From: Golubevia sp. BC0850
Taxonomy: Eukaryota; Basidiomycota; Exobasidiomycetes; Golubeviales; Golubeviaceae
Assembly (NCBI GenBank): GCA_012976225.1
Contig: JAAVVG010000002.1
Location: forward strand, 1,426,001 to 1,490,000
Length of the DNA stretch: 64,000 nucleotides
Reading direction: 5' to 3'
Position numbers and translations under genes: made by a program
Shown: in pieces, positions 44,269-59,239 of the stretch
Layout: every line of letters starts with the position of its first letter
How positions within the stretch are numbered: position 1 is the stretch's first letter
Notes under the pieces: generated by a model
What the model was told of the DNA's origin: nothing
What the model saw: only the letters and a program-made list of their open reading frames with translations
The model's database searches: none

Positions 44269-46886
44269 TCAAATCTTAAGTTCAATAAAGCCTTTAACTT
44301 CAGCAGTACCAGCTCTTGAATTACCTCCTTGACCTTTCCCATTAACTTTCCCAATAGCTTTAGCTTGATTACGTTCTCTCTTTCTCTGTTGTTCAGCGTC
44401 TCTCTTCTGTCTAGCAGTAAGTTTAGCTGAAGGTTTTGGAGAAGCAGCAGTAGTTGAAGTAGGAATTCCACGAGTTGTAGTTCTAGTACTGGTAGTAGTT
44501 GCAGAACCACTATCTTGAGAAGGAGTTGAATCTTCATTTAAAACCTGAATGTCCATTGAAGCTCTTCTAGAATCGGAATCGGAATCCGCTACACATTCCG
44601 CAATCCCACTACCACCGCCTCCAGCAGGGGATCTACTTCTACTTCTTCTCTTTGGACTGCGAGTCATACTAGCTGACATGATGTCTGAACTTGCAGCTCT
44701 CTTGTTACGTTGCATTGGACTAGCACTACGAGATAGATCATCAATTGGAGATTCTTCTGTAGTTGCTGTTGTACTTGTAGATCCTCCTTCACTACTCCTT
44801 GTTCCATTTGTCTCTACTGAAGCTGGAGAGGTAGCTCTGTATTGACGAAGATGATCTGGAAGAGGTAGAAGCTTTCCGTTCCTGCTCAACCTCGGTCCAC
44901 TTTCTTCAGCATCTTGAGCAATGAAAGCTTCGACTGCTGATTCCCAATCTCCTTGAAGATGAATCATGTATCTCACTTCTTGAAGATCGTGAGTTGGACA
45001 TGATTGAAGAACTAGAGATTCTACTTCCGTTGGTTCCGGATCGTCGTCTGCCACCCACTCGTCATCATGAAGAGGAAGTTGAAGTTTCTGCTTGGCCGCA
45101 CATTTTCCTTTAGCGTTGGGAGTCACTACAGCAGGGGCTGAAATGGCAGGAAGTTGCTGGTGGAGGGAGAGGGGGTACGATGGCAAGGGAGGGGTGAGAA
45201 ACGAGATGAAGGGGGTTGAATGTATGCGGTTTGAAACTCACGATTTTTATCCTTGGGAGTCCTTGATGAGGTCCTTCTAGATTGCGAACTGAACTGTAGT
45301 GTTCCCAGTTGTGATAGCTGTAGTTAAAACAAGAGGGGGAGGTAGAACGGTAGTGAGAAGGAGGTCAGTCTCGACTTGACCTCAAGCTTTCCCTCCCGCC
45401 ACTTCTGTCACTTTCAGAACAGACAAAAAAATCCCTTGCAATTCCTCTATCATTTCCGATTCCGTTTCCGTTTCCAATTTCACAGCGTCTCTTCTCAAGC
45501 ATCCCAGTTTCCCCTTTGCCTCTCCATGCAACCTAATTTCCAAAACTCACGCGATATAAAGGGGACCAAAAGCTTCAATCGGACCAGACTCTTCCTCCAA
45601 AGTCACTGAACTGGGACCAGCTTCCTGTTCAACTTCTCCTTCCATCTTAGTAGCCACCGCCTGTTTAACAGGACTTGAACTTCTAGCTCTAGCCGCTCTT
45701 CTCAATCTTCTCTGTTCTCTTTCAGTAGGTGGAGGACCTTCAGAACCCGGTTCACTCTTAGATTGAGCAACTTCTCTTTCCTTTTCCTTCTTTTCTCTTA
45801 TCCCCTCATCATCTCCACTGACCAGATAAACCAAACCAGGTTGAACCACTTTGACTACTTTTTGTTTCAATTGAGCAAAAGCTGATAATTCTAAATGACC
45901 TCCATAAGTTCCATTTTGACGCATTAAAGCTACGTACTCGTTAAATGGTTTGTCATTGTCTACGAATCCGGCATATTGTTCTGGTGAGGATTCTAGGTGA
46001 TCACAGACTTCTTGACGTAAGGTGAAATGTAAACCTGGAGTTCCATAGAGTTGATCTGAGAGAGCTCTCCAGAGACAATTTCCATCTGATTGAAAGGGGA
46101 AATGGAAGAGTATGAAGAGTTGGATTTTTATGCAACAAACAGAGTAAGCGAGAGGATAGCAGATTGGCTAGGAGAGGAGGGGAATAGAAGCGGAAAGCTC
46201 CTTATAACTCACCACCCATTGTGTTAGCAGCGTATAGACCCATTGATTTGAGCTGAGCTGTCAATTCACGTTCCACTTGAGCCGGATCCTCCAAACCATT
46301 TGTCAGCTGAGAGAAACAGAAGAAAAAGGGAAGGAGATCAGAGAGTAGATCATGGAGTGGAGGAGCCCAAATGGAGGAAAGCGGAAGGAAGAGATAGAAA
46401 AAAGAGGAGAAAACCCGAGGGAGGTAAAAAAATCTTGAAAAAACGTACCTGTGATTTGGATGATCTAGTTGCGGCTCTCTTTCCTGTTGAATTGGAATTT
46501 AAAAAGGAAATGACAGCATGTTAAATACTAGAGAAGCGTCCGATGATGGCATACATCTTGGTCTTTCACCCTTATTCTAGCTGAGCCCTCGCGATAGGCT
46601 AGAAGAGGAAGCCACTCCCAATTGGCCACCAACGATTCAACTCTTCCCATTCGAGTTGGGTCGATTTTCCATTCAAAAGTAGATTCCCATTGTCTCAATA
46701 AATATCCCATTCATTCTGTCCAACCGATATCCTGCGATGTCGACTGAAGTTGCCTCCTTCCTTTGCTCGCTCTAACGCGTAAAAGAGGAGCCAGTGAGCG
46801 ATTGGATCATTATCCTACTCACCTCCAGCTGGTTGCCTTCTACCACTTCCCGTACCACGAGGTTTGCTTGTGTATGTCTTGCCCAT
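44269..46886 (-). CDS. OTU-domain deubiquitinase, OTUD3-like
   Basis: Cysteine protease that removes ubiquitin. Minus-strand exons are 46886-46823, 46483-46449, 46306-46213, 46085-45551, 45317-45242 and 45156-44269; phases agree throughout (563 residues). The catalytic Cys motif is GDGNCLWRALSDQLYG (Asp65 to Cys68). The domain continues through TLRQEVCDHL and MRQNGTYGGHLELSAFAQ. It closes with the catalytic His in AYHNWEHYSSVRNL (His249), which falls on its own 76-base exon. A UBA-like segment, VLQSCPTHDLQEVRYMIHLQ followed by GDWESAVEAFIAQD, comes next, then a long Ser/Thr/Arg-rich tail. OTU plus UBA-like layout fits OTUD3-type enzymes. Intron 1 is long (339 bases). Confidence 0.92.
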
Positions 46887-47463
46887 TAAAGATGGGTAGA
46901 ATGGAGCAAGTGAAGAAGAGGAGGAAAGGATTGGGTGGAGATTCAGCGATGAAGGGGCTGGAGGGAGAAAGACCTTCAAAATAGGCAAGACCCTCTTAAC
47001 GTTTCACTCCCACCATACGAGTGCCACAACCTCTTCCTCTTCATTGCATACTATGTAGCCTGATTTTATTTTCTCGCTCAAATTTGTTTCTTTGCTCTCA
47101 GATTTACACCCTTCACTATGGGGCCATCTCTCTCAGGCTGACGGTGCGATTTGAACTGGTCGTTCGACTCAATTCGCTGCCACAGCGAGGGGCTAGGGGC
47201 GATTACCTGCGTCTCTGGGCTGAGCAGACTTTTGTGAGACTGGGACCCTGAAAGAAACGAATGTGCAGAAGTACTTGGAAAGATTAGAAGCAATATGCGA
47301 TGTTGTTGAACGTTGATTCGAGATTGCCCCTTCCAACTTCTAGCCTTACCACCTTCCCTTCTTACCCCTCAAGCTAACTCCTGACTCTACCTCCCCTCCC
47401 TCATCATCGTATTCTGATAGGAAGAGTACCTTTCCACTTGCTATCTCTCACAAATTTACGGCA
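46887..47463. other. Divergent intergenic region
   Basis: Shared upstream region of the OTU gene (-) and the PAK gene (+). It turns CT-rich over the last 130 bases before the PAK ATG. No separate gene seen. Confidence 0.45.
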
Positions 47464-50646
<3,183 letters not shown>

Positions 50647-51163
50647 ATAGATAGGCAACGTCTGTTCTCTAGGATTTCTTCTCTACATTGATCTCGCTAC
50701 GTTTCTGGATTCCAATCCTTCACACAGACTTCGAGTTGACCTTATCAGAACTCTGCTTCAACTATTTCTCAAGTCTGGAGAAAGAATTTTTCCAAGAACA
50801 GGTTCCTTCGATCGCACGTCTCCCCCCCCCTTCTTATCACCCCCTCCTATCTCCAGTCTGCACTCCGTTACCATTTTCTTACGAATAGCATCTTATGCAA
50901 CTTAATGTCTGGCCATTCACGATCACCCTACCTTTTTGTAAAGCTGTTTCCCCTTTCCCTTCCTTGAGCGGCTTGCTACCCTCTACAGTCTCGATTTCCC
51001 ATTTCGACTCCCATTACAACTATATTGAGAACACGGCTCTTATTTCAGATTTTCCTCCATGTCAATTTGATACAAAGCTTCGACGCCACTATTGAGGTTG
51101 GGTTTGGCCACTAAATTCTCGATCTTCAACTTGAAACCACCAGTCAAACATCAAAGCACAAAG
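50647..51163. other. Intergenic between two plus-strand genes
   Basis: PAK 3' flank and the promoter of the TFIIB-like gene, with a C-rich block near 50821-50840. The small open frames at 50688-50888 and 50895-51095 are not convincing. Confidence 0.45.
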
Positions 51164-51172
51164 ATGTCATAA
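51164..51172 (+). promoter_or_regulatory. Two-codon upstream ORF overlapping the main start
   Basis: ATG TCA TAA directly precedes the TFIIB-like gene; the last A of TAA is the first A of the main ATG (TAATG). Such an arrangement can allow stop-and-restart or leaky scanning. The context before the upstream ATG (AAAGATG) is reasonable. Confidence 0.5.
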
Positions 51173-53733
51173 TGACATCATTGACCAGTGAGAGTGAATG
51201 CGCCAACTGTTGTTCAAAAGATTCGTTCGTTTACGATTCTACATCTTTCTTAACGATTTGTGAAGAATGTGGATTGACAAGTCAAGATTTCACAGATTTA
51301 CTTCGAGAATCAGATTATCATAATCCTTCTGATTTAATCAAATACGGTAACACAACCAATTCAAATCCTTATTCGACTTTATTACGTAATAGAGATGGAA
51401 CTTTCAGAAATCTTGGTTCAACTGGAGAGATCATCTCAAAGCAAGAGAGAAAACAAGTGGCAGATGAAGATAAGAGGAAACAATTACACAATTGGATTAG
51501 ATCAATTCTCTTTAGGTTACAGCAGACAGATCTCTTGAGTACGGTTACGGAAATGTTCGATCATGTGAAGAGATCAGCTGAGAGGAGATATCAGCTTGAG
51601 TTGCAGAAGGAACTCGATAGGGAAAGGGAGAGGGAGGTAGAAGGATTGGGATCAGATCCAGATGAAAGAACTGAGCCTGCTGTTCTCAAAAAGTTCAAGA
51701 GGTTGTTCAAGCCCTTGAGATGGGGAAGACAGTCTGATTCTATAGCATGTGCTCTAATACTGCTTACCATGAGGAAGAGAGGAGGAAGAATCTCGATGGA
51801 AGAGCTGGCTGCTGCAACTAATGAACCAACTCTATCGCTTCAAAACCTACGCTTTGCCTTCTATCACACCAAATTTCTATTGGGACCAAATTCAGAATTC
51901 GCTTCACTTAGATCTCAAGACAAAGCGTACGATTTGGAGAGATTCTCTTTCGGTTATCTGGACTTTTGGGTGGAGCAAGTTGGATTGAAGAGGAGGAAAG
52001 AGGGAAAGGATTCAAAGGACAGGAAGAAAGGAAGGACTGTTCTAATTAAGGAGGTCCATGACTATCTTCGTCAAGCAATCCTCGAAAGTTCGGAGCCCTC
52101 GAAATCTGGCCATACTTCCACTTCCAATAGGACTGGCACCACAGTCCAGCCTAAGACCATCTCCACCATCAAGGGTCTCATCTCCAACCTCTCAACTTTA
52201 GTCTACAACCATTCAGATATCTTCAAGCAAACTTCTCCAAGTCATTCAGAACTAGCTGTTGGATTCACTACCTCCTACGCTATCACGATGTTGGCAATCG
52301 AAGGGTTCTCTAAATCAGTCTGTCCTCAAAACCAATTCGTTCTGAATCAGACAGTCAACGAGACTAGAAAAGGTGCAGAGAGACTCACTTCTGCTGCTCC
52401 GGGAGCTGGAGATCAAAGGACTCAAGAGGGAGATGAAGGAGAGGACGAGTCAGAGAACGAAGAAGACCTCTCCAAATCAGCATCCATCAAGAGCAGATAC
52501 GTCGAGATCAAGAGGTTCTTACAGGAAGTCAGTAAGAATTTGCCTTGGCTACAGCTGAGTGAAGGAGGTGTCTCACGAGATGAGAACTCTCGGAAGAGAG
52601 AATGGAGCTCAAAGAAGAAGCAGAAGGAATCCAAAGCTGGGACTTCAAGTCGAGATTTAAATCAAGAAGCGAAAATTGGCCCTGAGTTGAGTCGGAAAGA
52701 GCTGGCGGAGAACTTGAAAGAGATTGTCAACTATGGGATCAAGGCTTTAGAGAACGAGAGAAAGGAAAGAGAGCTGAGGTTCAGGGCGGCGGAACGAGAT
52801 CAAGATGTCTCAAGTGAACTTCCTTCAAGAACTTGGGTCGAAAAGTACTCCGCTCCTAATCGTAGGCGAAAACTCGCTGGATCGAAAGGTACGGTCGTGG
52901 AGGAGAAGGCAGATGTCGACGGAGACTCTCTCGAGCTCGGTTCCCTAGCCTTCGAAGACTGGATCAAGGACCTAGATGCAACCGAACTTGAAGAACTCGA
53001 GATGGGACAGGCGCAAGATACAGATTTCAATGAAGATGAAGGCTCTGATTTCAACTCAAATTCGCAGGAGGAGGAGGATGAAATCTCTGGAGATGGAGGT
53101 ACCTTCCTAAGCAGAGAAGAAATGGCAGAGAGGCTTCTCGTAAGGGTTTGGAAGAAGTCATATTCAGACTTGAATTCCTCATCAACTTTGGGACCTGCTA
53201 GCTCTTTGCGCGATCTACATCTACTGGTTTCCACCTTCTCAACTGGTTCCGATTCGCCAAAATCTGATGACTTCTCGAAATCTGGTCAATCGAAAATATC
53301 TACTTCTCCTGTCATTCCTCAACCTCATCCAGGATCTCTTCCTGAATTCTCCATGGAACTGGAAACTCGTTCTCCGGATGAATTGGACTCGATTCTATTC
53401 GCACCTGGAGAGTTGGAATCCTGTTTTAGATCTCAGCAAGATGTCAGGCAGTTGGCTAGAATCAAGAGTCTTTTGGGAGATTGGGAAGTCAAAGAAAGGG
53501 GAAAGGAGAAGGAGAAAGGAAATTCCAAGCAAGGGAAGGAGAAAAGTCAAAGCGGGAGTGTTCCGAAGCGAAGTAATCCTCAGGAGGTTCAAAGGTTGGA
53601 GACCGAGTCACCTCAAAAGAGGAAGAAAACAAAATTGAACTTCAGTTTGGATGAGTTTTGGGAGAAAGAAAGGCAGGAGAAGAAGGAAGGTGGGCGAGCG
53701 GACTCAGTTGAAGGCTCTCTCAGTGAGGGATGA
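51172..53733 (+). CDS. Divergent TFIIB-type transcription factor
   Basis: Single-exon protein of 853 residues with a TFIIB-type N-terminal zinc ribbon: Cys10, Cys13, Cys30 and Cys33 (CANC...CEECG). RNRDGTFRNLGSTGE follows, then two weak helical repeats resembling cyclin folds: GRQSDSIACALILLTMRKRG with GRISMEELAAATNEPTLSLQ, and SELAVGFTTSYAITMLAIEG. The C-terminal half is highly charged (DEFWEKERQEKKEGGRADS at the end). Order and ribbon spacing suggest a general factor for Pol I or Pol III (Rrn7/TAF1B or Brf1 group) rather than TFIIB itself, which is far shorter. I cannot decide which. A two-codon uORF abuts the start, and the gene converges on the arrestin gene. Confidence 0.75.
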   Translation: MTSLTSESECANCCSKDSFVYDSTSFLTICEECGLTSQDFTDLLRESDYHNPSDLIKYGNTTNSNPYSTLLRNRDGTFRNLGSTGEIISKQERKQVADEDKRKQLHNWIRSILFRLQQTDLLSTVTEMFDHVKRSAERRYQLELQKELDREREREVEGLGSDPDERTEPAVLKKFKRLFKPLRWGRQSDSIACALILLTMRKRGGRISMEELAAATNEPTLSLQNLRFAFYHTKFLLGPNSEFASLRSQDKAYDLERFSFGYLDFWVEQVGLKRRKEGKDSKDRKKGRTVLIKEVHDYLRQAILESSEPSKSGHTSTSNRTGTTVQPKTISTIKGLISNLSTLVYNHSDIFKQTSPSHSELAVGFTTSYAITMLAIEGFSKSVCPQNQFVLNQTVNETRKGAERLTSAAPGAGDQRTQEGDEGEDESENEEDLSKSASIKSRYVEIKRFLQEVSKNLPWLQLSEGGVSRDENSRKREWSSKKKQKESKAGTSSRDLNQEAKIGPELSRKELAENLKEIVNYGIKALENERKERELRFRAAERDQDVSSELPSRTWVEKYSAPNRRRKLAGSKGTVVEEKADVDGDSLELGSLAFEDWIKDLDATELEELEMGQAQDTDFNEDEGSDFNSNSQEEEDEISGDGGTFLSREEMAERLLVRVWKKSYSDLNSSSTLGPASSLRDLHLLVSTFSTGSDSPKSDDFSKSGQSKISTSPVIPQPHPGSLPEFSMELETRSPDELDSILFAPGELESCFRSQQDVRQLARIKSLLGDWEVKERGKEKEKGNSKQGKEKSQSGSVPKRSNPQEVQRLETESPQKRKKTKLNFSLDEFWEKERQEKKEGGRADSVEGSLSEG

Positions 53734-54015
53734 GGAATCGGATCGTTTTGTATTTTTGGTTCAGCCACATTTCATCTGCAAATCTCACAATTCAGCTGCC
53801 TTCCTTTGCTGGGGATCTCGACACCGCTGCTTCCTAGCGAATGCCTCACTTCGAAGCGTTTGCGAGAAGGAATTGGTGGCCTTTAAGAAACTCGACAGCG
53901 AAGGAGGATGTGTGAGTGCAAAAAGAATAGTAGATTTGAGAGGAGATTATACAAGCAAATGGGTGACAGTAGAAACCGAGAAGACGCATTCATGAACCTA
54001 CATAACATCACCCTT

Positions 54016-56092
54016 TCACCCCTTCCATTCCTCTACTGAAACGTATTGATTTTCTCTCTTCCCTCTCTCCCTATCTTCCCTTTCTCGCCTGTTCTCTTCA
54101 TCTTCTTCGGCACGTCCTCCAACTTCCAGTCCTCCTCTACTCCTGCTTCTCTCGTGCACGCCACTTTCATCTGCACTTCGATCTCGGCCTCGAGATAAAC
54201 TAGGTCTCCTCGAAGGCGAACGAGAATTCATACCAGAAGAGGCTCGGAGTTCTGACATCATTGATTGGGAAGTCCATGGTCGGTGAGGAACTGAATCGTC
54301 AACTTCGTCCTCGTATGAGATGAGTCTAAGAGGGAGAGGGGGAGAAGAGAAGTAAGCAACGAGGTTGAGGCTACTCCGAGTGAGAGGCTTCCAAAGCCTT
54401 TTCAACTCACTTCTCTAGAGTCTCTCCGCAGCTGCATTGATCATGAGATTCGTGTTGATTCGGCCCTTTCCAGGCTTCTCTGTCTCGTTCTGGAACTGGA
54501 GTTGAGTCTTGAGGAGTGTAAGAAGGCAATTTGTAAGAATGGAATCGAATGGCACACTGTTTCGCGAGAGAAAAGATTGAAAATGAAAAACGATCGCTTG
54601 AGCTTTGTTTTGGATGGAATCAGACAGTCAAGTATGTCTGGACCAACGACTGAGCATACTCACAGAAGGGACTACGACCGGCCAACTCGCCCTGTGTTCC
54701 TTCAAAACATCATCTCCGTCCGTAAACAAGATCGTGTACTCAAGTGAGTGTGAAATTTTGATCGATGACTTGCTTCCGGGAAGAAAGGAAGGTCTGCGAA
54801 AGGACAAACGAGGAGTGGACAGAATGAGCTTATAGGTCTTGTCTCTCATTTCTGCCACCTCAGCTCACTTACCTAGCCGTATGGTCATTCGGTAGTCTGG
54901 CTATCCAAGAATTCTCGAATCCTTGAGGTTCATGATTTGCCATTTCAGTTTCCATTTGTTGTTCGATGTAAGGCAAGCATTCCGAAGGTTCAGGCTTCTT
55001 GTGAATTGAATCCCTGTCCACCTCCAGGAAGACCAACCTTTGGGGCGTGCATCTCTCTATTCGTTCTGTGTCCGACCTTCCGTGGAGTTGAGTGATTTGC
55101 AGCAAAGCTAGAGTCAGGCCATGAAGGACCAGCGTTGGAGACGGAGATGGAAGTGCCATTGCGAAACGAGTGTATCCGCCTATCGTAAAGTTCTCCGACC
55201 GAGCGTGGGCAAAGATGAGCTTGAAGGGGGCACAGTGATTCGAGGTCAGTAGAAATGTTCGAAAGAAATAGAAGCAAAAGAGGCCACGAACTCACTCCGA
55301 GGCCATCGGCTGCAGATCGATGCGTTCTTGAAAAGGAGAGAGAGAAATCATCTCCTGGGCAAGCTATCAGAAAGGCGTTCTGGGGAGATTATAAAATAGT
55401 AAGTGATGCAACCCAGTATCATGGACGGCTCTCGAATCGGAAGCTTACCTTTTCGGCGTACAGAGCTTTGGAGAAAAGTCCTTGGAAGGATAGCTTTGCA
55501 GTAAGAAGCTGCCTTACTCTCCCATTGACCGATCGTTCATAGGGAGCCTCCTGGTTGTCTACCTCAAAAACAACCTCCCAGCTGTGAGAGATGAAAGAAA
55601 GAGAGAGAAGATGAGACTTGAATCGCATCTCGTTCGAACTTTGAAATTTTCTTTCTGCGCTACTCACTGATAGACTGTCCCGCCTTGAACCTTTGTACCT
55701 TCTGCTGTTGGTACATCTTTGGTGACCGAGAATAGATCTGTAGTTTCGAATCCACCTCGTGGGAACTGGAAGGAAGCACAAGGGAGGGCGAGAAGAGAGA
55801 AGAAATAAATTAGCAAATTTGCAAGCAAATCGTGCAAAGGGAAATCTCTTCATCTCTGCTTCGTCTTGAGCTGCATCTCACTGGTAATACCTACTCCGAG
55901 CGATTCTTTTGAGTCTAAGGTGACTGTCAAAGCAGTGATAGTCTTAGGAGCTGCCTTGTGAGGAACGGTGAGATGAATTCTGACCAACATGGTCTGCTTT
56001 GGATTCAAGGTGGCATCTCCAGATTCGTTCCCTGAGCTATCTGTCGGATACAGGAACGTATCGATAGAAGGAGTAGATAGACTCAGTTCCAT
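54016..56092 (-). CDS. Alpha-arrestin (Ldb19-like ubiquitin-ligase adaptor)
   Basis: Arrestin-fold adaptor expected to recruit a Rsp5-type ubiquitin ligase to membrane transporters. Eight minus-strand exons: 56092-55895, 55765-55668, 55581-55449, 55379-55296, 55219-54873, 54793-54664, 54556-54411 and 54325-54016. Every junction keeps frame (481 residues). The arrestin core is visible as MLVRIHLTVPHKAAPKTITA, HWEVVFEVDNQEAPYERSV, AADGLGLIFAHARSENFTIG and MALPSPSPTLVLHGLTLALL. Later parts include SIKISHSLEYTILFTDGDD and HDQCSCGETLEKL. The layout resembles fungal Ldb19-type arrestins. The C-terminal tail is Arg/Ser/Glu-rich with no evident PPxY motif, so ligase contact would need another route or partner. 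Confidence 0.85.
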
Positions 56093-56492
56093 TTGTTGAC
56101 TTGATGAAGTAGAGAGTTGATAATTTGAGAGAAGACGAACGCGAGGCCGCAGATTGAAAATCTAAGAGAAGCTTTCCTCGCGTTTCCCACGTGTCGAAAC
56201 AAGTTGATTCATTGGCAAAGGTAGGAATGAGGATGTCTGAAGATGAAGATTAAAGTACATGAGGAGCTTGGATACATTGTCGAGAGTGTGTGTGTATTGG
56301 TAGAAGAAGTAGTAAAGAATGAGAGAAATGAGAACGTGAAATAGTGACGGAAAAGACCTCTTATTTGACAAATTAGAAAGAGAAACGACTAGAGTAAGAG
56401 GGTTGAGCGGTGAAAGACGTGAAATAGACAGAGACATGATAGCACTTCTAGGGTCGAGGTCAATATTTGGCAAGAGTCGGGTAGCAATTCTT
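56093..56492. other. Intergenic between two minus-strand genes
   Basis: Arrestin promoter and the VOC gene 3' flank. No feature seen. Confidence 0.4.
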
Positions 56493-57724
56493 CTAAAGAT
56501 CTTGGAAGAAGATCAATTTGTTTCCATCTGAATCTAAGGCGATGAGTTCGCGAGAACCCCAAGCCTGGAAAGAAAAGTAAAGAAAAGGGAAGGGGACGAT
56601 CAGTTGCCGACATTGATCTAAGGTCAAGCCTTTTCCTACTCACCTTATTTTGTGGTTTTCCTTCGATCTTGGCTGAACCGAAGTTGTGTTCTGGAAAGTA
56701 CTCATCCTTCTTAGGTTGATATTTGTGCTGTAGGGAAGTCATCTCGGTATAGAGATCTTAGAAAAGAAGGTGGGGATGAAGGAGAGGTCAGAACGTAGTC
56801 GCACAGTCAATGAAATTGCGCAGAGAGGCCATCATTTGGTCGTCTACCCTCGTTTGAAGAGGATTGGCAGAGAAGAAGAGGAGGTGGCAGGAAGAGAAGT
56901 GGACGAATCGGTGATAGTGACTCCTACCTAATCCTTCCGCCTTACCGCACAAAGGCCGTCTCTTATTCCCACGATTCTTTGCCGGCTCTTCCATCATTCC
57001 AGAAATTCAAATTGTTCCCTTGTTCTTCTCAATTTCGACGAAACCCGACTTTCTTGCTTTGTGACTGAGCCTGTCCGCTTCTAACTCACCGTCTGCATTC
57101 TCTACGCTAATCCAAAGAGAGCTTGGAGCTAAAGGAGACCTTGTCCCATCGGATCCCAAAGGAGGTGTACGTAGATAGATTTCAATTCCACTTTCGCCAG
57201 CATCAGATCCTCTGCTTACGAGGTGAGCCTTCATAGTATCCGGTTTTCCAACTGGAGTGAATCCCAGCATGTGCTTGTAGAATGGTAAAGCTGATTGAAT
57301 GTTTGAGACGTACAGACACGGAATCGCTCTTTTGAAGGCTGCTTTCTTTGGAGCCATTAGCTTGGATGGGGTGGTTGGAGCTGTGGGAAGAGGAGTGAAG
57401 TAAGGGGGTTAGGAAGGTCTGAGAAAGAGAGGAACGGGGATGATAGAGTTGTGGGTAGGACAAGCTCAACTCACATTGTCTGGCTTCTGGCTCGTTCTCT
57501 TCAAAGCTATGAGGAGATAACTGATTTGTTCTTGAACCTTGCTTTGCTGTTACTCTGGGGATTGGTATCGGTTTTTGACCCTTGTTGGTGCTACGAGGCA
57601 AGAAGGAAGCGTCACTCTTGAGGATCAACTTGGACTTCTTGACGCTCTCAATGAATTGTGCTTGCTGTTCTTGACTGACGTGGATTGCAAAGGATGGTCT
57701 TCGAGAACTTAAACTTGCACACAT
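56493..57724 (-). CDS. VOC-superfamily (glyoxalase/bleomycin-resistance-like) protein
   Basis: Vicinal-oxygen-chelate fold protein; members are metal enzymes or ligand binders, and the substrate here is unknown. Minus-strand exons are 57724-57475, 57380-57090, 56756-56644 and 56564-56493, phases consistent (241 residues). The two halves of a single VOC module are seen as AIPCLYVSNIQSALPFYKHM, LGFTPVGKP, SGIEIYLRTPPLG and LWISVENADDLYTEM, closing with AWGSRELIALDSDGNKLIFF and QDL. A basic N-terminal extension of about 95 residues (MCASLSSRRPSFAIHVSQEQ onward) precedes the domain and is unusual. Intron 3 is 333 bases. The fold matches the Glo_EDI-type pattern, in which the C-terminal Glu of the metal site would be in SRELIALD. 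Confidence 0.85.
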
Positions 57725-58427
57725 TTATTGGATGTGGTAGATGGGATGAAGGAGGATTGAAGTGAGGCGACCAATTGATAAGAATCTCACCGTCTATCTC
57801 ACCGCGAGTGCTCATCCGAAAACCGAAAACACGTGCTAATATTTGCCACCCAGCAACAATGAGAGGTCAAAGCAACAGCTTTGATTCTTCGGTGCTCTGA
57901 ATACTTAACTGAGTCGGGATATTGCTATGCAATTGCAATACCGGATAGAGAGAGATCCTATATCCAAGAAAGAAGGGTACTGGCTGGGATCTCTCTTCCC
58001 GCCACCGGCTGGAGTTCCAAAACCAATCGTCCCTCCTAAGCTCCTCAATGTACACAAAAGGATCTTTGAGAGAATGATTCCTCACTCCCCTTCAGTAGGA
58101 CTTCTACGACGTCTTCTGTCCACTGTTTCTCTTCTCCCCACAAGCCGACTTTTCCTCCGTCTGTTCAACTCTTTCTTAAGCCCGCGAGAACTAGACACAT
58201 TCAAATACTCACAGCAACAGAAATTTTCGAAGAGATACCACCTACTTGTTTCTTCTGAGCGCTAGGCTCTGGCTGAAACAGGAGTCAAGCTAACATCGAG
58301 TCGTTCCAGGCTCACTCTTTTCTCTACCACTGAAGTTGAGTCACAGTGGAATTAAATCTGCAAGTGCTTGACACAATACCTTTCCTTGTCTGAGGTAGAG
58401 GAATGTCTTTGTGCAAAGCTGGGGTGA
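57725..58427. other. Intergenic, no gene seen
   Basis: VOC gene promoter, then sequence of mixed composition up to the stop of the next minus-strand gene. The plus-strand open frame 57927-58265 (112 codons) has no motif or splice context and is left out. Confidence 0.45.
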
Positions 58428-59239
58428 CTAATTCTCGATGTCTTCGTCGTCTTCGAAATCTTCCAGGCTCTGGCATTCTATTCTAACGGGTCCGAGGTCT
58501 TCGTTTTGCACACCTGGCTTCACTTCTTTGGTTTTGGTCTCGTCTTTGTCTTTGGCCTCGTCGTCTTGGTTTTCGAACCTGAGTGTCCAGGACAGAAAGA
58601 GACGTCGACAAGAAAGGATCAGCGAGACTGGAAGACTCTGAGAACAGCAGAACATCGTTGTCAGTGGATTTAGTCAAGTGACTTTCACTTCGAAATGAGG
58701 TCGATTCAACGTCCATTCTCCATCAAGACTCACCCTGGTTCCAGCTCTTCGTAGAACTCGATTCCGAGGCCAGAGACTTCATCGCTTCATCCTTCACTAT
58801 AGCCTACCCCTCAAGACCGAGTTTTCCAAGGAGATCACTCTTAAGCCTTCAGAGAGGGCTCTATCACCCTTTGTGAATCTCGTTCCATACCTAGGATACT
58901 TCCTGTGGTATTTCAACCAGGAATCCAGTAGATGGCTGAAATCAGAACAAGCAGAAAGAAAGCAGCGATCATGAAATTCCGAGGATCGAGAAGTAAGTAG
59001 ATTGCTTTCAGGAGATGCGTAGTTGGGGTTGAATTGGAGAGAAAGAGATGCGTACAAACATTCAAAAGAGTGGTCACAAGGAGGGCGAGAGCAACACGAA
59101 GGAACTCGAAACCGAGTCCGTCACTTCAGAGGTGAAAAGGGAAATGAAGTCAGGATTGTTGAAAGATGACTTATTAGATTTAAAAGTAGATTGAACAAGA
59201 ACAGACGAAAGGAAGATGCGAAATTCTTGAAGGAGAGAA
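58428..59239 (-). CDS. Probable membrane protein, exon structure unresolved
   Basis: I do not recognise it. The minus strand carries GLGFEFLRVALALLVTTLLN and later RNFMIAAFFLLVLISAIYWI, both good membrane spans. Another frame holds SWLKYHRKYPRYGTRFTKGD. Its firmest part is two joined exons: SGLGIEFYEELEPG ending at a GTGAGT donor (58734), then FENQDDEAKDKDETKTKEVK, and QSLEDFEDDEDIEN to a TAA at 58428. The acidic tail looks real. I could not join the membrane spans to the tail without breaking frame, so either some introns are missed or the gene is damaged. It starts almost at the TRP2 stop codon. Confidence 0.4.

Noticed and set aside
46528-46710. Minus-strand open frame inside intron 1 of the OTU gene
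   Set aside because: Frames of the flanking exons join perfectly without it, so it is most likely intron sequence.
57927-58265. Plus-strand open frame of 112 codons
   Set aside because: No motif, no splice context and no support from neighbours; probably chance.
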